The notes below the pieces were generated by a model. That model was not told the DNA's origin. It did not search any database and saw only the letters and a program-made list of their open reading frames with translations. Below are positions 9,928 through 19,056 of a DNA stretch of 64,000 nucleotides, one piece after another. Numbering within the stretch: the stretch's first letter is position 1; each line of letters opens with the position of its first letter. The DNA is taken from assembly GCF_000820185.1 (NCBI RefSeq), contig NZ_CDCA01000022.1, forward strand, positions 237,690 to 301,689, written 5' to 3'. The position numbers were made by a program, and so were the translations under genes. Origin of the DNA: Aeromonas tecta. Lineage in GTDB: Bacteria > Pseudomonadota > Gammaproteobacteria > Enterobacterales > Aeromonadaceae.

Positions 9928-11067
9928 ATGACGACGGCCGAACTCCATCAACTGGCCCAAGATATCAAGCTCTGGGCACGCGAGCTAGGCTTTGACCAGG
10001 TCGGGATCACCGACACCGACCTGCGCATCGAAGAGCCCAGATTGCAGGCCTGGCTGGACGCAGGCTATCACGGCAGCATGGATTACATGGCCCGCCACGG
10101 CATGATGCGGGCGCGACCCCATGAGCTGTTGCCGGGCACCCAGCGGGTGCTGTCGGTGCGGATGAACTATCTCCCCTTCGAGGCGGGCTTTGCCAGCACC
10201 CTGCGCGACCCCACTCTGGGTTACATCAGCCGTTACGCCCTAGGCCGCGACTACCATAAGGTCTTGCGCAACCGGCTAAAACAGCTGGGAGAGCGTATCG
10301 AGCAACGCTGCCAGGCACTGTTTCAGGCGACGGACTGGCGCCCCTTCGTCGACTCGGCCCCGGTCCTCGAGCGGCCCCTTGCCGCCAAGGCGGGTCTCGG
10401 CTGGGTGGGCAAGCACTCCCTGCTACTCAACGAATCGGCGGGCTCCTTCTTCTTTCTGGGGGAGCTGCTCATCAACCTGCCGCTGCCCATGGATGCCCCG
10501 GTGGAAAAGGAGCAGTGCGGCAAGTGCGTGGCCTGCATCAACATCTGCCCGACCGGCGCCATCATCGCGCCCTACGTTGTAGACGGGCGGCGCTGCATCT
10601 CCTACCTCACCATAGAGAACGATGGCCCCATCCCCGAAGAGTTTCGGCCGCTCATGGGCAACCGCATCTATGGCTGCGATGACTGCCAGCTTATCTGTCC
10701 CTGGAATCGCTATGCTGATGTGAGCCCGGAACCCGACTTCAATCCAAGGCCCAATCTGCATCGCCCGCCCCTGCTCGCGCTGTGGCAGTGGTCAGAGCCC
10801 GACTTTCTCAAGTACACCGAAGGCAGCCCCATTCGCCGCATCGGCTATCAACGCTGGCGCCGCAACCTGGTGGTGGCCCTTGGCAACGGCCCGGCCAGCC
10901 CCGAGGCGATCGACGCCCTGCAACAGGCCTTGGCCGAGGCCGAGCCCATGGTGGCCGAACACATCGAATGGGCCCTGGCGACCCTGACCAGCCGCCAGCA
11001 AGGTGAGAACAAAAAGACGAAATTGCTGATCCGCTGCATCGAAAAAGGACTGTCAGATCACGCCTGA
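9928..11067 (+). CDS. queG: QueG, epoxyqueuosine reductase
   Basis: QueG is the cobalamin-dependent iron-sulfur enzyme that reduces epoxyqueuosine to queuosine in the anticodon of tRNAs. The 379-residue product has the N-terminal cobalamin-binding domain ([21 protein letters not shown]) and two 4Fe-4S cysteine clusters ([16 protein letters not shown], then [11 protein letters not shown]). A HEAT-like C-terminal segment follows. It is divergent from nnr, the same neighbour pair as yjeS-yjeF in E. coli. Confidence 0.95.
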   Translation: MTTAELHQLAQDIKLWARELGFDQVGITDTDLRIEEPRLQAWLDAGYHGSMDYMARHGMMRARPHELLPGTQRVLSVRMNYLPFEAGFASTLRDPTLGYISRYALGRDYHKVLRNRLKQLGERIEQRCQALFQATDWRPFVDSAPVLERPLAAKAGLGWVGKHSLLLNESAGSFFFLGELLINLPLPMDAPVEKEQCGKCVACINICPTGAIIAPYVVDGRRCISYLTIENDGPIPEEFRPLMGNRIYGCDDCQLICPWNRYADVSPEPDFNPRPNLHRPPLLALWQWSEPDFLKYTEGSPIRRIGYQRWRRNLVVALGNGPASPEAIDALQQALAEAEPMVAEHIEWALATLTSRQQGENKKTKLLIRCIEKGLSDHA

Positions 11068-11150
11068 GCGATCTGCCCCTTGCCGGATGCCAGTCATTTT
11101 TTCATGCTCTGCCGATGTTTGACCATCGGCACACTAAAAGGAACATTCTG

Positions 11151-11891
11151 ATGCAGATGTTGGGAGTAGATATCGGCGGCTCCGGGATCAAGGGTTGCCT
11201 GGTCGACACCGCGACCGGTGAGCTCATCGGTGAACGCCACCGTCTGGCCACCCCGCAGCCGGCCACTCCGGCCGCCATTGCCCATACCCTCAAGGCACTG
11301 GTCGAGCACTTCGAATGGAAGGGCCCTGTGGGTTGCGGCTTCCCCGCCATCATTCATAACGGCATCGCCAAGAGCGCCGCCAACATCGACAAGAGCTGGG
11401 TCGAGACCGATGCCGCCCACCTGTTTGCGGATGTGACCGGTCTGCCCTGCCACGTCATCAACGACGCCGATGCAGCCGGTCTGGCCGAGATGCGCTTTGG
11501 CACCGGCCGGGATCGCAAGGGGGTCATCATCCTCATCACGGTCGGCACCGGCATCGGCACCGCGGTGTTCGTCAACGGCCAGCTGCTGCCCAACACCGAG
11601 CTGGGGCATCTGATGCTGGAAGGCATGGTAGCCGAGCACTACTGCTCGGATGCGGCCCGCAAACGCGAAGATCTCTCCTGGGGTCGCTGGGGCAAGCGTT
11701 TCAACAAGTACCTGGCCAGACTGGAATTTCTGTTCTCCCCCGATCTCTTCATTTTGGGGGGCGGCAGCGCCTCCAAACTCGACAAGTTCATCGACAAGAT
11801 AGAGACCCGGGCCCCGCTGGTGGCGGCGGCCAGCCTCAATCAGGCCGGCATCATAGGGGCGGCCCTCTATGCCGTAGAGCAGCAGAAATAA
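11151..11891 (+). CDS. ppgK: Polyphosphate glucokinase (ROK family)
   Basis: Predicted to phosphorylate glucose with polyphosphate and/or ATP. The 246-residue ROK protein opens [19 protein letters not shown] (phosphate-1 motif). It also shows the sugar-contact ELGHLMLEG segment and [12 protein letters not shown]. Its short length and lack of the ROK zinc-binding CxCGxxGC motif match PPGK rather than ordinary ROK kinases. I chose the ATG at 11151 because AAGGAA sits about eight bases upstream; an in-frame ATG exists 36 bases earlier without a good ribosome site. Polyphosphate as donor is known for the family and not shown here. Confidence 0.85.
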   Translation: MQMLGVDIGGSGIKGCLVDTATGELIGERHRLATPQPATPAAIAHTLKALVEHFEWKGPVGCGFPAIIHNGIAKSAANIDKSWVETDAAHLFADVTGLPCHVINDADAAGLAEMRFGTGRDRKGVIILITVGTGIGTAVFVNGQLLPNTELGHLMLEGMVAEHYCSDAARKREDLSWGRWGKRFNKYLARLEFLFSPDLFILGGGSASKLDKFIDKIETRAPLVAAASLNQAGIIGAALYAVEQQK

Positions 11892-11909
11892 CCCCTCTCT
11901 TCCAGATCA

Positions 11910-11937
11910 CAGAGGCCCGGCATATGCCGGGCCTCTG
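11910..11937 (+). terminator. Palindromic hairpin after the glucokinase gene
   Basis: A perfect 28-base palindrome (arms CAGAGGCCCGGCA and its complement) begins 19 bases after the stop codon. Only a weak T-stretch follows, so termination may be incomplete. It is the only obvious structure near the end of queG-ppgK. Confidence 0.6.
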
Positions 11938-12363
11938 TCATTTCAGCAAGGGCTCAAGCGTCAGCGAGCCTGCCATCTTGCCGCCATCGGAAGGTCCCGC
12001 ACTCAGCTCCCCTCAAGCCCCGAGCCGCTCCCCTCAGTCCAGGGAGCCTAATCGATCAGCCATTGCCACCCTCCAACCACCATCACCCTCAGCTCCCACG
12101 CATTGATGTGGTTATTTATTGTTCCATATCAATAAGATGACCAAGAAAAGAGCAGGAGACAAAGGGTAGCGATCCATGCGACCTTGATGGCGAGCGATGA
12201 CAACGGAAAGAATCGCGCCCGGCGGCCGGCTAATAAACCCCGCGTGACAGCCACATTAGCCACCATATGTTCGGCCATTTGGTGGATTAACAAAATCCAA
12301 TGTCGTCATATGAGAAATCACCATTTCTCATAGTCACAGGGCGGGAATCCTTATCACTTTTTT
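11938..12363. other. Intergenic region upstream of the met operator
   Basis: About 430 bases without a credible gene. The left half is C-rich with short CCCTCA-type repeats. A 10-base inverted repeat (TATGAGAAAT and ATTTCTCATA, loop of four) lies at 12309-12332. It could be an operator or a small-RNA stem; no promoter or T-run was recognised next to it. The rest shows nothing I can assign. Confidence 0.5.
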
Positions 12364-12411
12364 AGACGTCTAGACGTAGAAACATGCGTTGACACAGCCA
12401 TCTGGACATCT
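12364..12411 (+). promoter_or_regulatory. MetJ operator: four met boxes in 8-bp register
   Basis: Met boxes are 8-bp repeats (ideal AGACGTCT) bound by MetJ with S-adenosylmethionine. Here AGACGTCT (12364-12371) and AGACGTAG (12372-12379) are adjacent. Exactly in phase 16 bases further come AGCCATCT (12396-12403) and GGACATCT (12404-12411), each 6/8 matches. The boxes bracket and overlap the predicted promoter of metNIQ, so bound MetJ should block RNA polymerase. The boxes are seen; MetJ binding is inferred from the family. Confidence 0.88.
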
Positions 12412-12417
12412 TAGCAT
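12389..12417 (+). promoter_or_regulatory. Sigma-70 promoter of metNIQ
   Basis: TTGACA (12389-12394) is a perfect -35 element. It is followed after 17 bases by TAGCAT (12412-12417), 4/6 to the -10 consensus. The promoter lies inside the met-box array and about 100 bases upstream of the metN start. Confidence 0.75.
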
Positions 12418-12513
12418 CATCCTCCATGATGGCAGACTAACCCAGTGAAACCTCTGCCCAATTCACCCGCCTGTAGCGCCCTGTGCTTTAAGGCTGTTAG
12501 CACGGAAGAATTC

Positions 12514-13557
12514 ATGATTAAGTTGAACGGTCTCAACAAAGTCTACGGTAAGGGCACTGATGCTGTGCACGCCCTGCGTGACGTGAGCCTGCATGTGCCA
12601 CAAGGCAAGATTTTCGGTGTGATCGGCGCCTCCGGTGCCGGCAAGAGTACCCTTATTCGTTGCGTCAACCTGCTGGAGCGCCCCACCGATGGCCAGGTCA
12701 TCGTCGATGGCCTGGATCTGGTGGCCCTGCCCGAGCGGGATCTGACCCAGGCCCGCCGCCAGATCGGCATGATTTTCCAGCACTTCAACCTGCTCGCCTC
12801 CCGTACCGTGTTCGCCAACATCGCCTTCCCGCTGGAACTGGCGGGCTGGAGCAAGGCGCAGATCCAGGCCAGGGTCGAAGAGCTGCTCGCCCTGGTCGGG
12901 CTGGAAGCCCGCGCCCACGCCTATCCATCCGAGCTGTCCGGTGGTCAGAAGCAGCGCGTCGCCATCGCTCGTGCCCTGGCGCCGGCCCCCAAGGTGCTGC
13001 TGTGTGACGAGGCCACCTCGGCGCTCGATCCCCAGACCACCCGCTCCATCCTGAGTCTGCTCAAAGAAATCAACGTCAAGCTCGGGCTCACCATCTTGCT
13101 CATCACCCACGAGATGGATGTGGTGAAAGGGATCTGTGACGAGGTCGCCATCATCAGCGATGGCCGCCTGATCGAGCAAGGCGAGGTGGCCTGGTTCTTC
13201 AGCAATGCCAAGACCCAGCTGGCCCGCGACTTCATCCACTCCACCATCCACCTGGAAGTACCGCAGGAGTATAAGGATCGGATGAGCAGCGAACGAGTCG
13301 CCAACAGCTATCCGCTGGTCAAGCTCGGTTTCACCGGCAGCACGGTCGACACGCCGCTCATCTCCGAGGCGAGCCGTCGTTTCAACATCGACATCAGCAT
13401 CCTGAGTGCCGACATCGAGTACGCCGGCGGGGTCAAATTCGGCTTCCTGCTGGCCGAACTGTTCGGTGATGAGGCCCAGTGCGAGGCGACCCAACAGTTC
13501 CTGATAGACAACCATATTCAGCTGGAGGTGATGGGCTATGTACGCAGCAATGACTGA
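12514..13557 (+). CDS. metN: MetN, methionine ABC importer ATPase
   Basis: ATPase of the D/L-methionine ABC transporter MetNIQ. The 347-residue product starts [21 protein letters not shown], the family start. It has Walker [10 protein letters not shown] near residue 38, the signature [15 protein letters not shown], Walker [13 protein letters not shown] and the H-loop THEMD. The C-terminal 100 residues form the NIL domain, which binds methionine and causes transinhibition. I chose the ATG at 12514 (GGAAG upstream) over an in-frame start 69 bases earlier, because the extra residues have no family match. It is the first gene of metNIQ, under the MetJ operator. Confidence 0.97.
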   Translation: MIKLNGLNKVYGKGTDAVHALRDVSLHVPQGKIFGVIGASGAGKSTLIRCVNLLERPTDGQVIVDGLDLVALPERDLTQARRQIGMIFQHFNLLASRTVFANIAFPLELAGWSKAQIQARVEELLALVGLEARAHAYPSELSGGQKQRVAIARALAPAPKVLLCDEATSALDPQTTRSILSLLKEINVKLGLTILLITHEMDVVKGICDEVAIISDGRLIEQGEVAWFFSNAKTQLARDFIHSTIHLEVPQEYKDRMSSERVANSYPLVKLGFTGSTVDTPLISEASRRFNIDISILSADIEYAGGVKFGFLLAELFGDEAQCEATQQFLIDNHIQLEVMGYVRSND

Positions 13558-13615
13558 TCTGCCACTCCCGACCCTAGTCGACTCAACAACCCTACTCAGC
13601 TGAAGGTGATGATCC

Positions 13616-14269
13616 ATGTCCGAAGCAATGATTAATCTGCTGTTCACCGCCCTCGGTGACACCCTGATCATGGTGTTTGCCTCCGCCCTGTTTGGTTATG
13701 TTCTCGGTCTGCCGCTCGGAATGGCACTATATGTGACCAAGGCGGGCCAGAGCCTGGCCAACCCGCGGCTTAACCGGACCCTCGGCATCGTCGTCAACGT
13801 CGGTCGCTCGGTGCCCTTCATCATCTTACTGGTAGCAATCACTCCTATGACCAGGGTGATCACTGGCACCAGTATCGGCACCATCGCCGCCATAGTGCCG
13901 TTGACCATAGGCGCCGTGCCCTTCATCGCCCGTCTGGTGGAAGGGGCCCTGATGGAGGTGCCGGACGGGCTGCTCGAGGCCGCCAAGGCCATGGGCGCCA
14001 AACCCTTGCAAATCATCGTCAAGGTGCTGCTGCCCGAGGCTCTGCCTGGGATCTTTAACAGTGTCATCATTACGCTCGTCACGCTCGTGAACTACTCCGC
14101 CATGGCCGGTGCCATCGGGGGAGGCGGGTTAGGAGATGTTGCAATTCGCTATGGTTATCAACGTTACGAGCCCGTCGTCATGTGGGTTACCGTAGCCATT
14201 CTGGTAGTACTGGTTCAACTTATCCAGAGCGCAGGTGAGCGCCTGGTCAAACAATATGATCATCGTTGA
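13616..14269 (+). CDS. metI: MetI, methionine ABC importer permease
   Basis: Inner-membrane permease of MetNIQ. The 217-residue protein has about five membrane helices and the EAA coupling motif (EAAKAMGAKPLQIIVKVLLP) that docks on MetN. Length is standard for MetI. It lies 58 bases after metN. The 3' end of metN and the start of metI share some repeated sequence (TATGTACGCAGCAATGA against CATGTCCGAAGCAATGA), so the spacer may itself derive from a small duplication. Confidence 0.96.
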   Translation: MSEAMINLLFTALGDTLIMVFASALFGYVLGLPLGMALYVTKAGQSLANPRLNRTLGIVVNVGRSVPFIILLVAITPMTRVITGTSIGTIAAIVPLTIGAVPFIARLVEGALMEVPDGLLEAAKAMGAKPLQIIVKVLLPEALPGIFNSVIITLVTLVNYSAMAGAIGGGGLGDVAIRYGYQRYEPVVMWVTVAILVVLVQLIQSAGERLVKQYDHR

Positions 14270-14295
14270 TCGTCGATTTCTGACAGGAGGTTTTT

Positions 14296-15096
14296 ATGAA
14301 ATTGGGCATTAAATCCGCTGCAGCCGCGCTGCTGGCTACTCTGGTACTGGTCGGCTGTGGCCAGAAAGAAGAGAACAAAACCCTGAAAGTCGGCGCCATT
14401 GCCGGCCCCGAGACCGAGCTGGTCGAGACCGCCGCCAAGGTGGCGAAAGAGAAATATGGCCTAAACGTCGAGATCGTGACCTTCTCCGACTATGTCACCC
14501 CCAACGTGGCATTGAACGATGGCAGCGTCGACGTCAACGCCTTCCAGCACAAACCCTACCTGGATGCCCAGATCCGTGATCGCGGCTTCAAGCTGGTGCC
14601 GGTTGGCAACACCTTCGTCTACCCGATCGCCGGTTACTCCAAGAAGATCAAGGCTCTGAGCGAACTGAAAGACGGTGCCCAGATCGCGGTGCCGAACGAT
14701 CCGACCAACTTGGGTCGCTCCCTGATCCTGCTGGAGAAGCAAGGTCTGCTGAAACTGAAGGAAGGCGCCGGTCTGGAAGCGACCGTGCTGGACATCGCCA
14801 GCAACCCGCGCAACTTCAAGATCGTCGAACTGGAAGCCGCTCAGCTGCCGCGCTCCCTGGAAGATGTTGATCTCTCCATCATCAACAACACCTTCGCCGG
14901 TCAGATTGGCCTGACCCCGACCGAGAACGGCATCTTCGTCGAAGACAAGAACTCCCCCTACGTCAACCTGATCGTCGCCCGTGAAAACAACAAGGATGAC
15001 GAGAAGGTCAAGCAGTTCGTCCAGTCCTTCCAGACCGACGAGGTCTACCAGAAAGGCACCGAACTGTTCAAGGGTGGCCTGGTAAAAGGTTGGTAA
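14296..15096 (+). CDS. metQ: MetQ, methionine-binding lipoprotein
   Basis: Substrate-binding component of MetNIQ. The 266-residue precursor has a lipoprotein signal peptide ending in the lipobox LVGC (Cys about residue 22). The NLPA-family domain follows (LKVGAIAGPETELVE, DVNAFQHKPYLD, VYPIAGYSKKIK). An AGGAGG ribosome site lies seven bases upstream of the ATG. It is the last gene of the operon and is followed by an intrinsic terminator. Confidence 0.97.
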   Translation: MKLGIKSAAAALLATLVLVGCGQKEENKTLKVGAIAGPETELVETAAKVAKEKYGLNVEIVTFSDYVTPNVALNDGSVDVNAFQHKPYLDAQIRDRGFKLVPVGNTFVYPIAGYSKKIKALSELKDGAQIAVPNDPTNLGRSLILLEKQGLLKLKEGAGLEATVLDIASNPRNFKIVELEAAQLPRSLEDVDLSIINNTFAGQIGLTPTENGIFVEDKNSPYVNLIVARENNKDDEKVKQFVQSFQTDEVYQKGTELFKGGLVKGW

Positions 15097-15109
15097 TCAC
15101 TCACTCTGC

Positions 15110-15142
15110 AAAAAAGGCTGCGCCAAGCGTGGCCTTTTTTTT
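15110..15142 (+). terminator. Intrinsic terminator of metNIQ
   Basis: A-rich lead, stem AAGGC/GCCTT extended by wobble pairs around the loop CCAAG, then nine Ts. Confidence 0.8.
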
Positions 15143-15193
15143 TACCCTCGCTATCATGGGCGTTAGCACGGCAACACGAAAAAAAATAACACA

Positions 15194-15694
15194 ATGAAGA
15201 AATGGTATCTGGCCTACTGCAAGCCAAAAGAAGAAGCTCGCGCCCGCGCTCATCTGGCAGCCCAGGGCGTCGAGTCTTACTACCCCATGGTGGAGGTTGA
15301 GAAGCTGCGTCGCGGCAAGCGGGTTCCGGTACGTGAACCCATGTTTCCCAACTACCTGTTCATCCACGTGGACCTCGACGAGATCCCGCCTATCACCCTG
15401 AAGTCGACCCGTGGCATCAGCCGCATCATCCATTTCGGCAAGGAGTGGACGGCCATCAACAGCCAGGTGATCTATCGGCTGATGAGCCGTGATGACAGCG
15501 ATGAAGCCAGGGCCAGCTACGCGCATCTGCCGACGCCAGGGGACAAGGTACTGATCGAATCTGGCCCCTTCGCGGGCTTCGAGGCCATCTATCTGGAGCC
15601 GGATGGCGAGAAACGGGCGATCCTGCTGATCAACTTGCTCAATCAGGAGACCAGCACCAGCTTCGACAACCAGGCTTTTCGTCGGCTGGACTGA
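15194..15694 (+). CDS. rfaH: RfaH, transcription antitermination factor
   Basis: RfaH is a NusG paralogue recruited at ops sites to suppress pausing and Rho termination in long operons such as LPS, capsule and pili. The 166-residue product has the NGN domain (MKKWYLAYCKPKEEARARAHL, EPMFPNYLFIHVD, RGISRIIHFG) and a short KOW C-terminal domain (PTPGDKVLIESGPFAGFEAIY). The CKPKEE segment and length separate it from NusG. It appears to be monocistronic. No ops element was noticed in this window. Confidence 0.95.
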   Translation: MKKWYLAYCKPKEEARARAHLAAQGVESYYPMVEVEKLRRGKRVPVREPMFPNYLFIHVDLDEIPPITLKSTRGISRIIHFGKEWTAINSQVIYRLMSRDDSDEARASYAHLPTPGDKVLIESGPFAGFEAIYLEPDGEKRAILLINLLNQETSTSFDNQAFRRLD

Positions 15695-15806
15695 GGGCCT
15701 TTGCCCAGCCAGAGGCAGTGAAAGAGATCGGTTTTTTATAAACTGATGAAATAAAACGCTATAAACACAACAGAATATAGCTCTTTAGGTTAATCCCTCT
15801 GCAAAC

Positions 15807-15824
15807 GGCGGGCTGTCGCCCGCC
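15807..15824. terminator. GC-rich hairpin between rfaH and the chemoreceptor gene
   Basis: Seven-base arms GGCGGGC/GCCCGCC with a four-base loop between two convergent genes. T-tracts on both sides are weak. It probably acts in both directions. Confidence 0.5.
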
Positions 15825-15832
15825 CCTTCGTC

Positions 15833-17806
15833 TCAATCCAGCTCGAACCGGCTGATGACCGAGGTCAACCGACCTGTCTCCTGAGCCAACCTGGCGACGA
15901 TCTCTTCTCCCTGTCGACTGCGCTCACTGGACTGACGGCTGAGCCCTGCTATCTCCTCGACCGTGCCAGCGACCTCCTGTGCCACCCTGGTCTGTTGCTC
16001 GGTGGCGGTGGCAATGGCGTCAAGCTGACCGGAGAGATCCTGCACCAGCCGCGTCATGGCCTCGAGTGTCTCGGTGACCGAGGCCACGGCGCCATGTCCC
16101 TGCTCCACCAGCCGGGTACCGCTGCCAACCGTCTCGGCGGTCTGCCGGGTCTGCTGCTGGATGCTGGCGATGGTCAGATTGATCTCCGCCGTCGACCGGC
16201 TGGTGCGGCTGGCAAGCTGGCGCACCTCATCCGCCACCACCGCAAACCCCCGTCCCTGCTCGCCGGCGCGCGCCGCCTCGATAGCTGCATTGAGCGCCAG
16301 CAGATTGGTCTGCTCGGCGATGGTGGCGATGACCTCGGTGACGCGCCCCACCTGTTCGCTCTGAGTGCTCAGCAGCCCCATCGCCTGATTGGCCTCGGCC
16401 ATCATGGCCGCAATCTGCTGCATGGTAGTGGTCATGCGAGCGAGGGCATCGCTCCCCTGATGCGCCTGGCGTTCGCTCTGGCGAGCCGCGTCGGCCGCCT
16501 CGGCGATGTTGCCCGCCACATCCCGGGTGCTGGCCGACATCTGTTCGATGGCCGCGGCCACCGTATCGACCCGCCGATCCTGGCTCGCCAGCTCGTCCAC
16601 TATCTGGTTGCTGGTGCGACCCACCTCGCGGCAGGCGCCTTCTACCTGACCCACCGCCCCCTGAATGTCGCCCACCAGCTGACGCAGCTGGCTCGACATC
16701 CGGTTGATGGAGCCGGTCAGGCCGCCCAGCTCGTCCTGACGCAGCACCGGCAAGGGCGCTGCCGGCAGGCGGCCATCCGCCACCAGCCCGGCACGGGCCA
16801 CCAGACTGGCGATGTCCCGCGTCAGGCGGCGGCTAAACAGCAAGGCCACCAGAGTGCCCAGCAAGACGGCGCTGGTGGTAGTCAGCAGCAGGGTACGATG
16901 GATGGTTTGACTGGCAGCAGCCATCTTGCCGGCCATCTTGTCGACCTCGGCGCGGGTGTGGGTCACCTGGGACGCCAGCTGATCGGCGAGCCGGGTCAGG
17001 GCGGGTTCGATGGCGGTGGCCATCAGATGGTTGGCCTGATCCCAATCGGGGGCCTGGCGCTTGGCAATCACCTGCCCCACCAGCTCGGCAAAGGGGGCCG
17101 ACATCTGCTCGAACAGGGCCCACAGCCCCTGCTGCGCCTCGGTAAACTGGGCCTGCTGCTGTTTCAGTTCGGCCACCCGCTGCAGATGGAACTGGTAGTA
17201 ATCCTGATACTTGGCCTGATACTCCGGCTCGCCGGAGATGAGAAAGTCCCGCAGGGCGGAGAGCGCGTTGGCGAGGCTGTTGTAGGCGTCCCCCACCTGC
17301 TTGAGCAGCAGGCGGCGATCCCCTGGCAGCTCGGCCTGGGGAGTCGCCACCTCTTCATTGGCGAAGGATTGCAGTTGATCGAGCGCCGCCTCGGCCAGGG
17401 GGCCGGCCTCCAGCAACATCAGGCTGTGAGCCGGCAGGTTTTCCTCGGTGTGCGCCAGTGCCCAGACCTTCTGCTGCTGGCCCTTGAACCCCTTGAGCGC
17501 ATCGGCCAGGGCGGGGGTAAACGTCTGCTGTTCGATGAGCCGCCAGGCCCCCTCCCACTCCTGCTTGAGGCGCTCGGCCTGGGCCATATCCTTGCCGAGG
17601 ATCAGATAGGCACGCAGGGAGGAGACGGTGGCGATCAGCGCCTTCTGGCTCGCCTCATCCCGTTGCAGGGCAGGCAGCGCCTGCTCCAGCAAGGCCGCTT
17701 GCGATTGCTGGATCCGGCCGAGCTGATGGTAAACCAGGGCGGAGGAGAGAATGATGAGCAGATTGATAAAACAAAAGCTGAACAACAGCTTGCTTGAAAT
17801 TTTCAT
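15833..17806 (-). CDS. Methyl-accepting chemotaxis protein
   Basis: A chemoreceptor that signals through CheW and CheA. The 657-residue product has an N-terminal membrane helix (about 8-28), a long periplasmic helical sensor region of about 290 residues, a second helix ([20 protein letters not shown]), a HAMP domain and the cytoplasmic signalling domain. The hairpin tip is seen as [20 protein letters not shown] followed by [16 protein letters not shown] chose the ATG at 17806 because AAGG lies six bases upstream; another ATG sits two codons earlier. No C-terminal CheR/CheB pentapeptide (NWETF type) is seen: the protein ends in ISRFELD. The ligand cannot be told from sequence. Confidence 0.93.
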   Translation of the reverse strand: MKISSKLLFSFCFINLLIILSSALVYHQLGRIQQSQAALLEQALPALQRDEASQKALIATVSSLRAYLILGKDMAQAERLKQEWEGAWRLIEQQTFTPALADALKGFKGQQQKVWALAHTEENLPAHSLMLLEAGPLAEAALDQLQSFANEEVATPQAELPGDRRLLLKQVGDAYNSLANALSALRDFLISGEPEYQAKYQDYYQFHLQRVAELKQQQAQFTEAQQGLWALFEQMSAPFAELVGQVIAKRQAPDWDQANHLMATAIEPALTRLADQLASQVTHTRAEVDKMAGKMAAASQTIHRTLLLTTTSAVLLGTLVALLFSRRLTRDIASLVARAGLVADGRLPAAPLPVLRQDELGGLTGSINRMSSQLRQLVGDIQGAVGQVEGACREVGRTSNQIVDELASQDRRVDTVAAAIEQMSASTRDVAGNIAEAADAARQSERQAHQGSDALARMTTTMQQIAAMMAEANQAMGLLSTQSEQVGRVTEVIATIAEQTNLLALNAAIEAARAGEQGRGFAVVADEVRQLASRTSRSTAEINLTIASIQQQTRQTAETVGSGTRLVEQGHGAVASVTETLEAMTRLVQDLSGQLDAIATATEQQTRVAQEVAGTVEEIAGLSRQSSERSRQGEEIVARLAQETGRLTSVISRFELD

Positions 17807-17844
17807 GAACATCCTTGTTCTGTAACGGGCATCCTGCCCCGGAT

Positions 17845-19056
17845 TCAGCCCTTGATCAGGGTGGGCAATCGCTCGAGCCAGGTGCGATGCCACTCCCGCA
17901 ATTCATCCCGCGGCATGGGCCGGGCGGAGAAGAAGCCCTGGCACTGATCGCAGCCCAATCTGGCCAGCAACTGCCAGGTGGGTTCATCCTCGACCCCCTC
18001 GGCCACCGACTTGAGCCCCAGCTTGCGGGCCAGCTCGATGCTGGACTCTATTATGGCGAGCCGGGAGGGATCCTCATAGCAGCGATCGACGAAGGATCGG
18101 TCCAGTTTCAACTCGGTGAAGGGCAACAGCGCCAGCTGCTGCATGGAGGAGTAACCGGTGCCGAAATCATCGATGGAGAGCCCAAAACCATGCATGCGCA
18201 GGCGCGTCAGCACCTCAAGCGACTTGCCGAGATCCTTGACGAAGGCGCTCTCGGTCACCTCCAGCGTGATCAGCTCCGGATTGATGCTCCAGCGCTGGCA
18301 GTGGCTGAGCAGGGTGTTGCACAGATCCCCCTCGATGAGCGAGGTGGTGGAGAGGTTCATCGACAGGTTGAGGGAGAGCCCGGTGCGCTCCCACAGATGG
18401 CCATCGCGCAGGGACTTGTTGATGATGACCTCGGTCAGTTGATCGATGAGCCCGTGACGCTCCGCCAGGGGAATGAAATGCACCGGGGAGACCAGGCCAT
18501 ATTCGGGGTGCTGCCAGCGGGCGAGCGCCTCCATGCCGGTCCATTGACCGGTGCCAAAGCTCACCTTGGGCTGATACCAGGGCAGCAGATGATCCTGCTC
18601 CAGCGCCTGGCAGAGATCATCCGGCGTCAAACTGTGGCTGTCCTCTTCCTGCGTCCGCTCCTGCTGGGGCCGCCAGGCACCGATCAACTGCTTGATGTGT
18701 TGCGGGCTGGCGGGCTTGTCGACGCGCCCCAGCACCTGCAGGCCATAGGCCGTGCTCATGCGTAGCACGGCATCGACCACATCGTCTTCCAGCGCGCTGC
18801 ACAGAATGACGCCGCCCCGGAATCCGCCAAGGGAGAGCCGCCGCAGCAGCGCCATGCCATCCATGCCGGGCATGCGCAGATCGCAAAACAGGATATCGAC
18901 CTGATGATGCTGGCACAGCTCCAACGCCGCCTCGCCATCCTGCGCCTCCAGCAGGTTGCCGTAGCCGAGCCTGCTGATCTGGTGCATCAGGGCCTTGCGC
19001 TGGAAGTTGTGATCCTCCACCACCATGATCACCAACTCATGTTGCTTGTTATTCAT
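17845..19056 (-). CDS. Response regulator with EAL c-di-GMP phosphodiesterase domain
   Basis: A receiver domain (about 5-125; VVEDH, phospho-acceptor in [14 protein letters not shown], and GRVDKPA with the conserved lysine) joined to an EAL domain (about 150-395). Catalytic motifs look intact: [42 protein letters not shown] and AEGVED. It should therefore hydrolyse c-di-GMP under control of phosphorylation. Unlike VieA of Vibrio cholerae, no C-terminal helix-turn-helix is present. The start at 19056 overlaps the stop of the upstream hybrid sensor gene by eight bases. An alternative start at 19089 would add 11 residues and has a GGGA upstream. Confidence 0.93.
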   Translation of the reverse strand: MNNKQHELVIMVVEDHNFQRKALMHQISRLGYGNLLEAQDGEAALELCQHHQVDILFCDLRMPGMDGMALLRRLSLGGFRGGVILCSALEDDVVDAVLRMSTAYGLQVLGRVDKPASPQHIKQLIGAWRPQQERTQEEDSHSLTPDDLCQALEQDHLLPWYQPKVSFGTGQWTGMEALARWQHPEYGLVSPVHFIPLAERHGLIDQLTEVIINKSLRDGHLWERTGLSLNLSMNLSTTSLIEGDLCNTLLSHCQRWSINPELITLEVTESAFVKDLGKSLEVLTRLRMHGFGLSIDDFGTGYSSMQQLALLPFTELKLDRSFVDRCYEDPSRLAIIESSIELARKLGLKSVAEGVEDEPTWQLLARLGCDQCQGFFSARPMPRDELREWHRTWLERLPTLIKG

